Below, piece after piece: positions 22,900-34,417 of a stretch of 64,000 nt of DNA. The notes under the pieces are model-generated. The model had not been told where the DNA came from. It did no database searches and saw only the letters and a list, made by a program, of their open reading frames with translations. The DNA is taken from assembly GCF_030052815.1 (NCBI RefSeq), contig NC_079495.1, positions 113,977,795 through 114,041,794 of the forward strand. The letters run 5' to 3'. Origin of the DNA: Hevea brasiliensis. Taxonomy: Eukaryota; Streptophyta; Magnoliopsida; Malpighiales; Euphorbiaceae. The position numbers and the translations under genes are program-made. Positions within the stretch are counted from its first letter, which is position 1, and the number at the start of each line of letters is the position of its first letter.

Positions 22900-23425
22900 G
22901 CCAAGTCTTCCTTTCGGAAGATAAATTTAGAGACACATCATCTTCTTCCTCCATTTTTCTCTTAAGTCAAACCTTTCCTTCTTTCTTCTTGAGATTAATT
23001 CAAGAAATATTAAAAGTTGTTACTCTTGAATTAAAGATAGAGAAATTATTTCTCTACTCTTCCATAAGGTTACTGGCCAAACTAAGAGAGGGAGCATCAA
23101 AAGAGATTTTGGTGCAAAGTTGGAGCTTTGATCAAGTTGCACATGTAGATGGACTAGAGGACCAGCAATTAGAGGTCTTTGCTTCCCGGATTTGGCGTTA
23201 GATTTGATTCAGCTCCTATTCAGGTAAAATCCCTAAAACCTTAATTATATTTATGGTTTTAGTTTCTTAATGGTAAATAGGCTAATAGCAATTGATTACA
23301 AGAGTTGTAATCAACTAGCATGTCTTTTTGCAATAGTAAAACCAATTTGTATGAGTTGCATGAAACACTTAAGATTTCAAAATTTAAAATAATTTTTTTG
23401 TGCCCTTGGTGGTATTTTTCTTTCA

Positions 23426-24157
23426 ATTGGCATCAGAGCCATCCTTTTTTGCCATTAGCAACTTGTTTTCATGTTATATGTTGGTTGGGAATCAAGAAAA
23501 GTTCATTAAAAGTGAGAAAAATAAAAAAACAAAATTGAGTTTCAAGGTCATTACATGGCCTGGGCATGTTGTGGAACATGGGCCATGTAACAAGCCCTGA
23601 AAAACAAGTTTTTTGGGCAAAAACATGGGGTGACGTATTCCACAACATGGCCAATGTTGCACAACATGGCCTGAGGTGAAAAAAAAAAAAAAAAGAGCAC
23701 ACAAGCCCAAATAAATGAATTTATAACTTAGAACAATTATAAAAATTTAATAATACAACCTTTGTATAAAATAAAATTAATTATTACATTCCAATAAAAT
23801 AAAAATAAAAGGAATAATTCAATCACATAGGTCTCCTAAGTCCATGATCACCTATCATGTATAAGCACATATTTAACACTTGAATAAAAGTTTCATTTTA
23901 AATACCTTATATTCAAAATTATTTTTTTCCCTTTTGAATATCATCAAAAACATGTTATTTTCATTGGGATTAGGGTTAAACACTTTAACCAATGGGTAGA
24001 AATTAAAGAAAATTAAAAAATTTTCAAAAATGGATTTTTTTTTAGCATAACACGGCTTCGGCCATGTTCCATAAGAGGTTATATCGTTGAAGGAGATCAG
24101 TGGAAGTACAAGACTTCAAGAGTTGAAGATTTTCATACTTGCTTTTAATAGATGAAT
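23426..24157 (+). other. K2 primer-binding site and first part of leader
   Basis: TTGGCATCAGAGCC at 23427-23440 fits the initiator-methionine tRNA site TGGTATCAGAGCC with one change, two bases after the LTR. The leader is non-coding. It has GC-richer islands around 23553-23590 and 23625-23680, in which CATGTTGTGGAACATG and TATTCCACAACATGGCC are partly complementary and could pair, and a poly-A run at 23680-23695. It ends where element B entered. Confidence 0.75.
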
Positions 24158-24446
24158 TGTGACACCCCTTACCCGACTACAGTGTAGTCGAGCAAGACAT
24201 ATCACACTCAGTGCCGGAGCACTCTATTTTATCTTACTTTATTCCTTTAAAAAAATTTTTCTCGTTATATTTTAATATCAATTATCTTTCTATAGAGAAA
24301 CCAACGGAGTTTCCCCTGTTTCGATTACCATTTGGCGTATTTCTCTATTCACATATTTGAAATTCAATAATATTTTCAAAATAAAATCTCATAATCATCT
24401 CATATTTCAATATCATCTATGTATTTCAATTCTCATATTCATTTCC

Positions 24447-26554
24447 TGTAGGAGCGGAAGCATGAAAAACACAAGTTTATATCATTGAATTTTAAATTTT
24501 TACCTAGGGTCACATGCATCATGCAAGATTTATTTTTATCTATTTGATTTCAATGATAAACAACATATTAAAACTCTTTTAACATGTTTTTGGATCTACA
24601 TTTGTCAATTAAGATTTTAGAATTAATCAGATTAATTTTAAGAACCCTTGATTAGATCAAGAACAAGTGCACTAACCTCTTGATGCACTGCAGTGTGTTT
24701 GTCACCTTTGGGATGCGTCTTTAGGACACTAGATGTTATCCCTCTAGCTTGTCCACACCAAGATCACCTATGGCAGCCCTTGAACAGCTTCTAAAGCTTT
24801 TTCTATAAATTAGAAAATCAAGTTTTACCTTTTAAGAGATTACAGATGTAAACAGGACACTAGAAATAATTTCTAGTATTTTTAATTCAAGAGATTGTTT
24901 GCTAATCTCTTTGAATTGATGAGAGAAGAAGAAGAAGAGAAGGGAATGAAAGCCAAGGGTGTTGGCACAAAGAGAATGAGTAGCTTGTGTGATTTGTTCT
25001 TACATCCTTACACTTATATAGCTAGGTCACCACTTAAAACCCTTGCCACATGTCACCTTCTGATTGGTTCTAGGTTTAATTGACCCAATCACATTGTGCC
25101 AAGTGTCAAACCTATATTTAATCTTGATTTTAATCATCTTACATGATTAAAAGACATTTGGCAAGCTTATGTGTAGTGCCATGTGTCACCATTTCATGGT
25201 GCCACATGTCACTCTATGAAATGACCAAAATGCACCTGTCTTAATTTTGAGTTCTCAACCCAAAATAATTATTTCTCTTCTTCTAATCAATTTATATCAA
25301 ATATAAATTAATTAATTAATCTCTATTAATTAATTTTCCATTAATTAAATTCATATTTAAACACTTTAAATATAAATTTAACTTATACTATACATCTAAT
25401 AACCTAGATTTGGTTTCAAGCCATGCTAGGGACTTTGCAATCTAATTGCAAACCAAATCTATTTAATTAATCAATTAAATTCTTTAATTAATTAATTAAA
25501 TCATATTTAATTTGGTGATTACTTGTGTATGTGTGTGACTTACTAGGCTCATCACTAACTAGCAATGAGACATGATATCAACTCTTAATATCATCAGAAC
25601 TCTTTCTTACTATAAATGATTTCTCTAAATCATTTTATGCACCTCATAGACCTTGGTTAACACCTAGCATAGCATGCCATATCCACCCAATTAGTAATAA
25701 GGTTTACCTTAAGTGAACCTATAATCGTATGTTAACAAGCACTAGAATCTCTCTGTTATAAAATCCCAATTCAAGCTGGAGTCATGGTTTATGTCAAACC
25801 CCATTTGCTATGAATATTATGTTCTCTTTTAATTTCAGTTCTTGATAAAAAGATTTTCTCATCAGAAACTCTTTTCTTATTAAATCTATATGTCCTGGCC
25901 AGGAACTTGAAACATCAAGAACAATTAAATGAACATAGGATTTTATCCCTATTTACTTAGAGGAACAGATTCCATCTTGATCAACACCTACCTCCATATA
26001 TAACTAGTAGGAGCCAACACATGCCCATATACCCATACACAGTACAAGTATGAAAGCAGTATCAAACTCAAACCACCTATATACAAGATAACTATGCCAT
26101 CTCAGGTCTAAAGATTATATGCACTGATATGATTTATGACAATACATTGACAAGAGTAAACTCCATGTGCTTGTCATAAGTGTCATTGGTTTGACCTACT
26201 TATCATGTATAAGTGTCTATCATGTTTGTCATATGGCATGAGACTCACCATTCCATCTTATTTATAACTCATATAAATAACTTGGGAACAAACATGAATA
26301 TAATCTTTCTGGATAAGTCATGTCCTTATTGTGAAGTATCCTTGATTGTGAACCTATTTATGATACTTTGTACTAAAAATATTGTCACTCATATTCTTAA
26401 CAACTTAAGAATAGAATTTCTAGCAAAATATCAATGGACCTTTTCTATTACACATAAATATATTATGTAAATGAAAAAGTGAAAATGCCTTTTATTAATA
26501 AAAACATGTACAAGATACATACTAAATGATATGCTCTATGGTATGCTACTAACA
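24447..26554 (-). repeat. 3' LTR of Copia K1
   Basis: Plus orientation TGTAGGAGCGGAAG to ATGCTACTAACA. It is near-identical over long stretches to the LTR at 32297-34417, with scattered substitutions and small indels. CTATATAAG on the minus strand at 25013-25021 is a probable TATA box and has a counterpart at 32863-32871. The frame at 24895-25083 recurs in the other LTR but has no recognisable product. Confidence 0.92.
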
Positions 26555-26568
26555 ATCTCCCACTAGCA
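26555..26568 (-). other. Polypurine tract of Copia K1
   Basis: Minus-strand GCTAGTGGGAGATT lies directly between the pol stop codon and the 3' LTR. K2 has the equivalent GCAAGTGAGAGAT before 44577. Confidence 0.75.
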
Positions 26569-27039
26569 TTAGAGCCATTCATTACAATATCTTAGACCCA
26601 TCTTCTCAAGATGTCGATCTAGCTGAGTCTGTGACATAGGCTTAGTGAATAGATCAACTGGATTTTCAGCTGATGCTATTTTCTACATGGCTATATCGCC
26701 TCGTCTAACTATTTCTCTGATAATGTGGTAGTGCCTTTCTATGTGTTTGGATTTCTGGTGAGATTGGGGTTCCTTAGCCTATATGACTTCTCCATTGTTG
26801 TCACAGTGAATTGGAACTGCTAACTCAATGGATTCTGTCACGAACTTCTTTATCCAAACAGCTTCCTTTGCAGGATCTGATGCAGCAATATACTCAGCCT
26901 CAGTAGTGGAATCTGCAGTCGTGTTCTGTTTGGAACTCTTCCAACTGACTACACCTCTATTACAAATGAACACATACCCAGAGGTAGACTTTCTATCATC
27001 GATATCTGATTGGAAATCAAAATCAGTATAACCATCCAA
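26569..27039 (-). pseudogene. RNase H of Copia K1 polyprotein
   Basis: Minus sense YTDFDFQSDIDDRKSTSGYV begins the domain with the first catalytic Asp. VSWKSSKQNTTADSTTEAEY has the Glu. HCDNNGEVI has the next Asp, and KSKHIERHYHIIRE follows. The polyprotein ends NEWL stop at 26569-26571, next to the polypurine tract. Stops lie at 27040-27042 (between reverse transcriptase and RNase H), 26779-26781 and about 26695. Compared with K2, two of these are Gln codons changed to TAG. FDF replaces the usual DSD of the family at the start. Confidence 0.9.
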
Positions 27040-28524
27040 TTACAAGTCTCTACCTCCAAAAATCAAGAATAAATCCTTAGTTCTTCTCAAGTACTTAAGG
27101 ATATTCTTGACAGCTATCCAGTGTTCCAAACCTGGATTGGATTGATACCTGCTAGTCAAACTAACAACATATGCTATATCCGGCCTAGTATACAACATTG
27201 CATACATGAAACTTCCAATAGTCGAAGCATATGGAATCCTAGCCATTTTATCTCTTTCTTCAAGTGTCTTTGGAGACATCTCTTTAGAAAGGTGGATACC
27301 ATGTCTCACTAGTAACAATCCTCTCTTGGAATTAAGCATGTTAAACCTCTTTAACACCTTTTCCAAGTATAGACTTTGGGATAAACCAATTATTCTTTTC
27401 GCTCTATCTCTATAGATGTGAATCCTAAGAATATAGGTTGCCTCCCCTAAGTCTTTCATGGAGAATGTATTTGACAACCATATCTTTACAATTGTCAACA
27501 TACCTGTGTCATTACCCATTAACAGTATGTCATCCACATATAAGACAAGAAAAGTGATAGTACTGTCATTAACCTTCTTATATACACATGGCTCATACTC
27601 ATTTTTTATAAAACCAAATGATTTAATGGCTTCATTAAAACGGATGTTCCAACTCCTCGAAGCTTGTTTCAACCCATAAATGGATCGCTTTAGCTTGCAT
27701 ACCTTGGAACCATCTTAGGATTCAAAACCCCTAGGTTGTTCCATGAAAATGTTTTCTTCAATGCATCCATTGAGAAAAGCTGTTTTGACATCCATCTGCC
27801 AAATCTCATAATCATAGTATGCAGCTATTGCTAATAGAATCCTACTTGATTTAAGCATGGCAACAGGCGAGAAAGTCTTCTCATAGTTGATTCCTTGCCT
27901 TTGGCAAAACCCTTTCGCTACTAGCCTTGCCTTATAGGTCTCTACCTTTCCATCAGAACCAATTTTCTTCTTGAAAACCCATTTGTTCCCTATAGGTACA
28001 ATACCTTCAGGTGGGTCAACAAGATCCCAAACTTGATTCTTATACATGGAATCAATTTCGGATTTCATAGCATCAATCTATTTTGGAGAGTCTATATCTG
28101 ATATAGCTTCTTCATAGGTAAGTGGATCATCTCCATGATCTACTTCTTCATGAGTAGACAACTCTTGTTCTTGTTCATGAAGGAAACCATATCTCACTAG
28201 TGGGTGAGATACCCTGGTTCTTCTACGAGGAACAGCTGTAGATGTTTCATCAATGGGTGTAGGTTAACTAGATGGATCTATATCCATCTGATCTGTTGGT
28301 TAGTCAGAATTCTCCAATTCTAACTCTATTTGCCTTCCTTTGCCTCCTTCTTGAACAAACTGTTGTTCAAGAAATGTGGCATCTCTACTTATCACAACCT
28401 TTTGTGATGTAGGCAAATAAAAATAGTATCCAAAACTATCTTTTGGATATCCAACAAATCGACCCTTTTCTGATCTGGTTTCTAATTTATCAGTGTTCAG
28501 CTTTTTGATATAAGCTGGACAACC
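27040..28524 (-). pseudogene. Linker and reverse transcriptase of Copia K1 polyprotein
   Basis: After a variable linker, the domain starts MKSEIDSMYKNQVWDLVDPP and continues NKWVFKKKIGSDGKVETYKA, ARLVAKGFCQRQGINY, YEIWQMDVKTAFLNG with a catalytic Asp, [15 protein letters not shown] and [14 protein letters not shown], the YVDD active site. It ends in the connection with [16 protein letters not shown] and [10 protein letters not shown]. Stops at 27715-27717 and several in the linker (28069-28524), one of them Trp to TAG (before IDAM), disrupt it. The frame itself is unbroken. The YVDD site is intact. Confidence 0.92.
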
Positions 28525-28968
28525 CTAAATCTTAACATGCTTAAGACTTGGTTTTCTTCCATGCCATATCTCATAAGGTGTGGAAGAAACTGATTTTGAT
28601 GGAATCCTATTTAGAATATACAAAGTTGATTCTAATGCAAATCCCCAAAAAGAGATTAGCATATCAGTATAGCTCATCATACTATGTACCATATCTAATA
28701 CGGTACAATTTCTCCTTTCAGATACACCATTCAACTGTGGAGTTCCTAGAGGAGTCAGCTGGGAAACAATGCCGTGCTCTCTCAAGTATTCATCAAATTT
28801 AATACTCAAATATTCACCTCCACGATCTGATCGAAGAGCTTTAATACACTTTCCTGTTTGATTTTCTACTTTAGATTTAAATTCTTTGAACTTTTCAAAG
28901 GATTCATGTTTGTATTTCATCAAATACAAATACCCAAACCTTGATTTATCATCAGTAAAGGTAATAAA
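28525..28968 (-). pseudogene. Integrase core of Copia K1 polyprotein
   Basis: Minus sense FITFTDDKSRFGYLYLMKY leads to ALRSDRGGEYLS (second catalytic Asp) and PQLNGVSERRNCTVLDM (catalytic Glu). The C-terminal region follows with YILNRIPSKSVSSTPYEIW and KPSLKHVKI. A stop at 28969-28971 separates it from the first Asp, and a Trp-to-TAG stop at 28525-28527 ends it (KI stop GCPAY). The three catalytic residues are present in the decayed sequence. Confidence 0.9.
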
Positions 28969-30054
28969 TTAATGAAAACCGCCTCCAGCCATTTCCTTAA
29001 ATGGACCACATACATCACTATGTATTAGCTCCAAAATATTTTCAGCCCTTAGCCTTTGTCCAACAAATGGTGATCTAGTCATTTTGCCCTGAAGGCAAGA
29101 TTCACAAGTTAGAGTGGGCTCAGAGCCCAATGAGAAAAGAATCTCCATTTTCTTCAGTTTTACAATCCTGTCTTCTGCAACATGACATAACCTTAAGTGC
29201 CAAATATATTTTGAACTTGAGTTGATTTTCATCATGGCATTGCATTCATTTAGATCACTTACATTCATTTTGTGTTTGTCATTATTATCCAAATGATAAA
29301 GACCATCATTCATATAACCCGAACCAACATATTTATTTCCAAAATAAATATTGCAAACAACATCTGTGAACTGAAATTCATAGCCATTTCTAGTCAAACT
29401 AGATATAGAAATGATGTTCTTAAAAGCATCAGGTACATATAAAATATTATCCAAACACAAAACATGTCCAGATATATAAAAAGATTTAGATCCTATGGCT
29501 AAAGCTTCAACAGTTGAGCCATTGCCAACCCGGACTCTAACATCTTGAGAACGCAAGCTGCTATTATTTGCTAGTTCCTGCATATCATAAGAAATGTGAG
29601 AACTGGCACCAGTATCTAAAACCCAAGCTGTAGATGAACTATGAGTATCATCAGAATCTAAATAACAAGATATGGACACACCTTTCGAAGGTCTATCCTT
29701 TTTATCCTTCAGAGAAGCAAGATATTCTGGGCAATTCCTTTTCCAGTGCCCATCCTTTTGGTAGTGGAAACACTTTCCTTTGCCTCTATCAGCTTTAGTC
29801 TTCCCTTTCTGTTTAGCTATTTTCTTAGAAGGACAAGGAATCTGAGGTTTCTTTTTCTTATTGCCCTTCTTCTTGTTGGACTTTCCAGCAGAAAAGGACG
29901 CAATCAAAGCTACCCTTTTTCCTTTATTGCCTGACATATTCTTTTGGGCAATAACCAGCATGTTGAGTAAACCAGCCAAGGTGCATTCCTGTTTAGTCAT
30001 ATGGAAATTTGTCACAAAATTCCCAAAAGACTCAGAAAGGGACTGAACGATCAA
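28969..30054 (-). pseudogene. Nucleocapsid, protease and integrase N-terminus of Copia K1
   Basis: 361 codons open. A lysine-rich stretch precedes the zinc knuckle CFHYQKDGHWKRNC, in which the second Cys of CX2CX4HX4C is Tyr, so metal binding would fail. The protease has TAWVLDTGASSHIS with the DTG active site. The pre-integrase zinc finger shows WHLRLCHVAEDR and CESCLQGK (HHCC). LIHSDVCGPF is the first catalytic Asp of integrase. It is the longest open frame of the window, ending at the TAA 28969-28971 (GGFH stop FITF). It continues in frame from the gag piece. Confidence 0.92.
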
Positions 30055-30066
30055 ATCCGTCTGTAG

Positions 30067-30543
30067 TTAGAAATCCATGTTGAAGTCAAGATGTTCCAAC
30101 TGCTCAATCAGCTGAATCATCTTGTGGACATGATCTCCAACATTCTGTCCCTCAGACATCCTCATGTGGAACAGCTGTCTAGATATCTCATACCTAGCAT
30201 TCCTGCTGTGCTTACCATACAACTCTTGAAGGTGAAGGAGGATCTCACTCGCACTCTGCATGTTTTCATGCTGCTTCTGTAACTCATTACTCATAGAAGT
30301 AAGCATGTAACACTTAGCTCTTATATCATGCTCCTTCCACTTGTCCAAAGTTTCATGTTCCTCTAAAGTGGCATCTAGAGGTAAAGGACCAGGAACATTT
30401 GAGTCTAGAACATATCCTATATATTCATGGTTTAGGACAAGTTTTAAATTTCTTAGCCAATCAAACAGATTAGGTCCTGTCAACCTATTGCGATCAAGTA
30501 TGCTTGCAAGGATATTGGATGGTAGTGGTTGTTCTGTGCTCAT
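30067..30543 (-). pseudogene. gag N-terminal part of Copia K1
   Basis: Starts at ATG 30543 (MSTEQPLPSN) and runs 158 codons through LTGPNLFDWLRNLKLVL, HETLDKWKEHDIRAKCYML, SEILLHLQELYG and MRMSEGQNVGDHVHKMI, the usual Copia gag capsid pattern. A TAA at 30067-30069 splits it from the downstream piece, which continues in the same frame. The start codon is the first ATG of the frame after a long non-coding leader. K2 lacks this region entirely. Confidence 0.92.
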
Positions 30544-32280
30544 TATTATTAGAAAATTAACTGTAGAAAATAATCAGATTAATTAGTAAATGTATCATGT
30601 AATTAACCAAAATAATTATGGTCTTTTAATCTAATTGGTCCTCCCACTAACTTAGCGAATCCTACACTTCCAAAGTAGAAAACAGAAATCCTAGTTGGAT
30701 GGATTTCTAGTGGGTGATTGAATTCTTATAATTCTATTGATCATCCTCAGGTACATCCATTATTGGAATTACAATAAACTATAAGTGAGCAACTCCTTGC
30801 CCATCACATCTCATGTGAGGTTCAATCCTTTACCTAGCCCCTAATGCTCAAAATCTCAGGTACATCCATTATTGACTTATCTTGCATTAGTTAAGTTGAT
30901 CCCATTGAGCCAGTAATTATGCAAATAATTTTAATGTCCTTAGGTACATCCAATATTGGCCACCAAACCATTTACATATTTACAACATCTCATGCTTAAC
31001 AATTATTCTTAAGAAAATCTCTTAAATTAATTGTATCTTATGCAAGTATTTAAAATTTCTTAAAATAATTGTCTCAATGGAGGGCCCATGTTATAATTAC
31101 TTTAATTATAGCATTTCCAACTTAATCATTTATTTGGAAGATTTTATGGTCATCCTAATTACTATTAAGGTGTCACTTTGCACATTATTCATTTAGCATG
31201 CATATATCATATACTTGCATATATTCACATATATCTCATGCATTCATGGATAAACAATAAATATGGTACGATCATGGACTTTCTAAGGGATTCAATTCTG
31301 AGCCACCAAGAATTGAATCAGGGCATTCCTAGGTGCATTTCATTCATTTATTTTACAAGAGTTGCTGAAGGAGTACATAATCAACACTTGATCTTGAATT
31401 CCTCCCACTAGTCCCACTAATGCTCTTGACCTCCTTGATCTTCTTGCAATCTAATTACATAGTAATCCTTGTCATACCAAGGCGAATTTACAAGAACTAA
31501 ATAAATGAAATTACAACCCAAAAATTATTACAACCTTAATAATACATGCCCAAAATAAATTAAAATAAATTAATTAATTTACAATCCCAAAGAAATATAA
31601 AAGAAATAAATCCAATCACATTGGTCTTTTATAATCCATGATCATCTATCATGCATATCACTATTTAATAATTAAATAAAACATACATACTTAAATTAAA
31701 TTGAATATCTCATATTCAACTTAAAAATCCATATTTGAATATGATTCAAACAAATTTAAAAATTTAGATTTGAATCACATTCAAACAAATTTAAAAATTC
31801 AGATTTGAATCACATTCAAACAACCTTTTAAAAAAAATTTTAGATTTGAATCATATTCAAACAACTTTTAAAATTCATATTTGAATCACATTCAAACAAC
31901 TTTAAAAATTCAGATTTGAATATGATTTAAACAACTTTAAAAATTCAGATTTGAATCACATTCAAATAACTTTTAAAATTCAGATTTGAATCACATTCAA
32001 ACAATTTTTAAAATTCAGATCTGAATTAAAATTTAATTTTGTGATTAAAAATCCTAATTAAACACTTTAATTAGTTAGTGGGCCTAATTATGGGCCTTTG
32101 AATCCAAGCCCACAAACAAGCCCAAAGCCATGCGCATGGTTGGATGCACCAAACCATGCGCATCAATGGAGCTCACCTCCATACCGCCACCTTGACCTTG
32201 CAAACAGTAATGAATTAATCATCTCATGATCAAATCACACAATTAAATCATATAATCAGCAATCTAAATGGCAAATAACC
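30544..32280 (-). other. Long untranslated leader of Copia K1
   Basis: About 1.7 kb between primer-binding site and gag with no convincing protein. It contains three spaced copies of a motif (plus strand AGGTACATCCATTATTG) at 30745-30766, 30855-30875 and 30938-30959, and a palindromic tandem array at 31733-32002. The first part corresponds to 42400-42797 of K2, so it is conserved in the family. Confidence 0.75.
31733..32002 (-). repeat. Tandem array of palindromic units in the K1 leader
   Basis: Eight units of 35-41 bases, each with ATTTGAAT, a two- or three-base spacer and ATTCAAA, joined by ACAAATTTAAAAATTCAG-like spacers. Unit starts are at about 31733, 31768, 31803, 31844, 31879, 31914, 31950 and 31984. 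Each core can form a seven-pair stem. Confidence 0.88.
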
Positions 32281-32296
32281 TGGCTTTGACACCAAT
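32281..32296 (-). other. Primer-binding site of Copia K1
   Basis: Minus-strand TTGGTGTCAAAGCCAG directly after the 5' LTR fits the initiator-methionine tRNA site TGGTATCAGAGCCA with two transitions. Confidence 0.8.
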
Positions 32297-34417
32297 TGTA
32301 GGAACGGAAGCATGAAAAACACAAGTTTATATCATTGAATTCAAAATTTTTACCTAGGGTCACATGCATCATGCAAGATTTATTTTTATCTATTTGATTT
32401 CAATGATAAACAACATATTAAAACTCTTTTAATATGTTTTTGGATCTACATTTACCATTTAAGATTTTAGAATTAATCAAATTAATTTTAAGAACCCTAG
32501 ATTAGATCAAGAACAAGTGCACTAACCTCTTGATGCACTGCAGTGTGTTTGTCACCTTTGGGATGCGTCTTTAGGACACCAGATGTTGTCCCTCTAGCTT
32601 GTCCACACCAAGATCACCTATGGCAGCCCTTGAACAGCTTCTAAAGCTTTTTCTATAAATTAGAAAATCAAGTTTTACCTTTTAAGAGATTACAGATGTA
32701 AACAGGACACTAAAAACAATTTCTAGTATTTTTAATTCAAGAGATTGTTTGCTAATCTCTTTAAATTGATGAGAGAAGAAGAAGAAGAGAAGGGAATGGA
32801 AGCCAAGGGTGGTGGCACAAAGAGAATGAGTAGCTTGTGTAATTTGTTCTTACATCCTTACACTTATATAGCTAGGTCACCACTTAAAACCCTTGCCACA
32901 TGTCACCTTCTGATTGGTTCTAGGTTTAATTGACCCAATCACATTGTGCCAAGTGTCAACCTATATTTAATCTTGATTTTAATCATTTTACATGATTAAA
33001 AGACATTTGGTAAGCTTATGTGTAGTGCCATATGTCACCATCTCATGGTGCCACATGTCACCCAATTAAATGACCAAAATGCACCTGTGTTTTAATTTTG
33101 AGTTCTCAACCCAAAATAATTATTTCTCTTCTTCTAATCAATTTATATCAAATATAAATTAATTAATTAATCTCTATTAATTAATTTTTCATTAATTAAA
33201 TTCATATTTAAATACTTTAAATATAAATTTAACTTATACTATACATCCAATAACCTAGATTTAGTTTTAAGCCATGCTAGGGACTTTGCAATCTAAATGC
33301 AAACTAAATCTATTTAATTAATCAATTATCAATCAATTAAACTCTTTAATTAATTAATTAAATTATATTTAATTTGGTGATTACTTATGTCTGTGCGTGA
33401 CTTACTAGGCTCATCACTAACTAGCATTGAGACATGATATCAACTCCTAATATCATCAGAACTCTTTCTTACTATAAATGATTTCTTTAAATCATTTAAT
33501 GCACCTCATAGACCGTGGTTAACACCTAGCATAGCATGCCATGGCCACCCAATTAGTAATAAGGTTTACCTTAAATGAACCTATAATCATATGTTACCAT
33601 GCACTAGAATCTCTCTATTACAAAATCCCAATTCAAGCTAGAGTCATGGTTTATGTCAAACCCCATTTGCTATGAATATTATGTTCTCTTTTAATTTCAG
33701 TTCTTGATTAAAAAGATTTTCTCATCAGAATCTCTTTTCTTATTAAATCTATCTGTCCTGGCTAGGAACTTGAAACATCAAGAACAATTAAATGAACATA
33801 GGATTTTATCCCTATTTACTTAGAGGAACAGATTCCATCTTGATCAACACCTACCTCCATATATAACTAGTAGGAGCCAACACATGCCCATATACCCATA
33901 CACAGTATAAGTATGAAAGCAGTATCAAACTCAAACCACCTATATACAAGATAACTATGCCATCTCAGATATAAAGATTATATACACTTATATGATTTAT
34001 GACAACACATTGACAAGAGTAAACTCCATGTGCCTGTCATAAGTGTCACTGGTTTGACCTACTTATCATGTATAAGTGCCTATCACGTTTGTCATATGGC
34101 ATGAGACTCACCATTCCATCTTATTTATATCTCATACAAATAACTTAGGAACAAACATGAATACAATCTTTCTGGATAAGTCATGTCCTTATTATGAAGT
34201 ATCCTCGATTGTGAACCTATTTATGATACTTTGCACTAGAAATACTGTCACTCATATTCTTAACAACTTAAGAATAGAATTTCTAATAAAATATTAATGG
34301 ACCTTTTCTATTACACATAAATATATTATGCAAACGGAAAAGCGAAAATGCCTTTTATTAATAAAAATATGTACAAGATACATACTAAATGATATGCTCT
34401 AGGGCATATTACTAACA
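32297..34417 (-). repeat. 5' LTR of Copia K1
   Basis: Plus orientation TGTAGGAACGGAAG to CATATTACTAACA, 2121 bases. It pairs with 24447-26554. Differences are scattered (for example GGTGGCACAAAG here against TGTTGGCACAAAG), indicating some age since insertion. TATA-like CTATATAAG (minus) lies at 32863-32871. Confidence 0.92.

Larger units (their letters stand above)
21769..23425 (+). repeat. 5' LTR of Copia element K2
   Basis: 1657 bases from TGTTAGGAGTATGC to TTTCTTTCA, followed by a primer-binding site. The start matches the 3' LTR at 44577 (TGTTAGAAGTATGCC) and the two stay alignable for about 650 bases until element C breaks the latter. It contains a 91-base tandem duplication and a TATA box. 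Confidence 0.88.
24447..34417 (-). mobile_element. Element K1: full-length Copia retrotransposon, minus strand
   Basis: 9971 bases with perfect target duplications TTTCC at 24442-24446 and 34418-34422. LTRs are 2108 and 2121 bases and begin TGTAGGA and end CTAACA in plus orientation. In minus sense the interior runs primer-binding site, a 1.7 kb leader, gag, protease, integrase, reverse transcriptase, RNase H and polypurine tract. Integrase before reverse transcriptase identifies Copia. All coding pieces share one frame over about 3975 bases and are broken only by stop codons, so the copy is inactive but structurally complete. I do not assign a Copia lineage. Confidence 0.95.

Noticed and set aside
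23427..23440. Possible tRNA gene fragments at methionine- and aspartate-like sites (also 38431, 51973)
   Set aside because: Only the primer-complementary bases are present, each next to an LTR end; there is no cloverleaf sequence.
23680..23695. Poly-A run that could be a LINE or SINE tail
   Set aside because: It sits in the K2 leader with no flanking duplication and no upstream pol III boxes or LINE coding sequence that I could see.
24895..25083. 62-codon frame repeated at 32745-32933
   Set aside because: Present in both K1 LTRs as expected of duplicates; it spans the probable TATA region in the opposite sense and shows no known domain.
31733..32002. CRISPR-like regular repeats
   Set aside because: Spacers are near-identical to each other and the context is a plant retrotransposon leader, so this is a simple tandem array.
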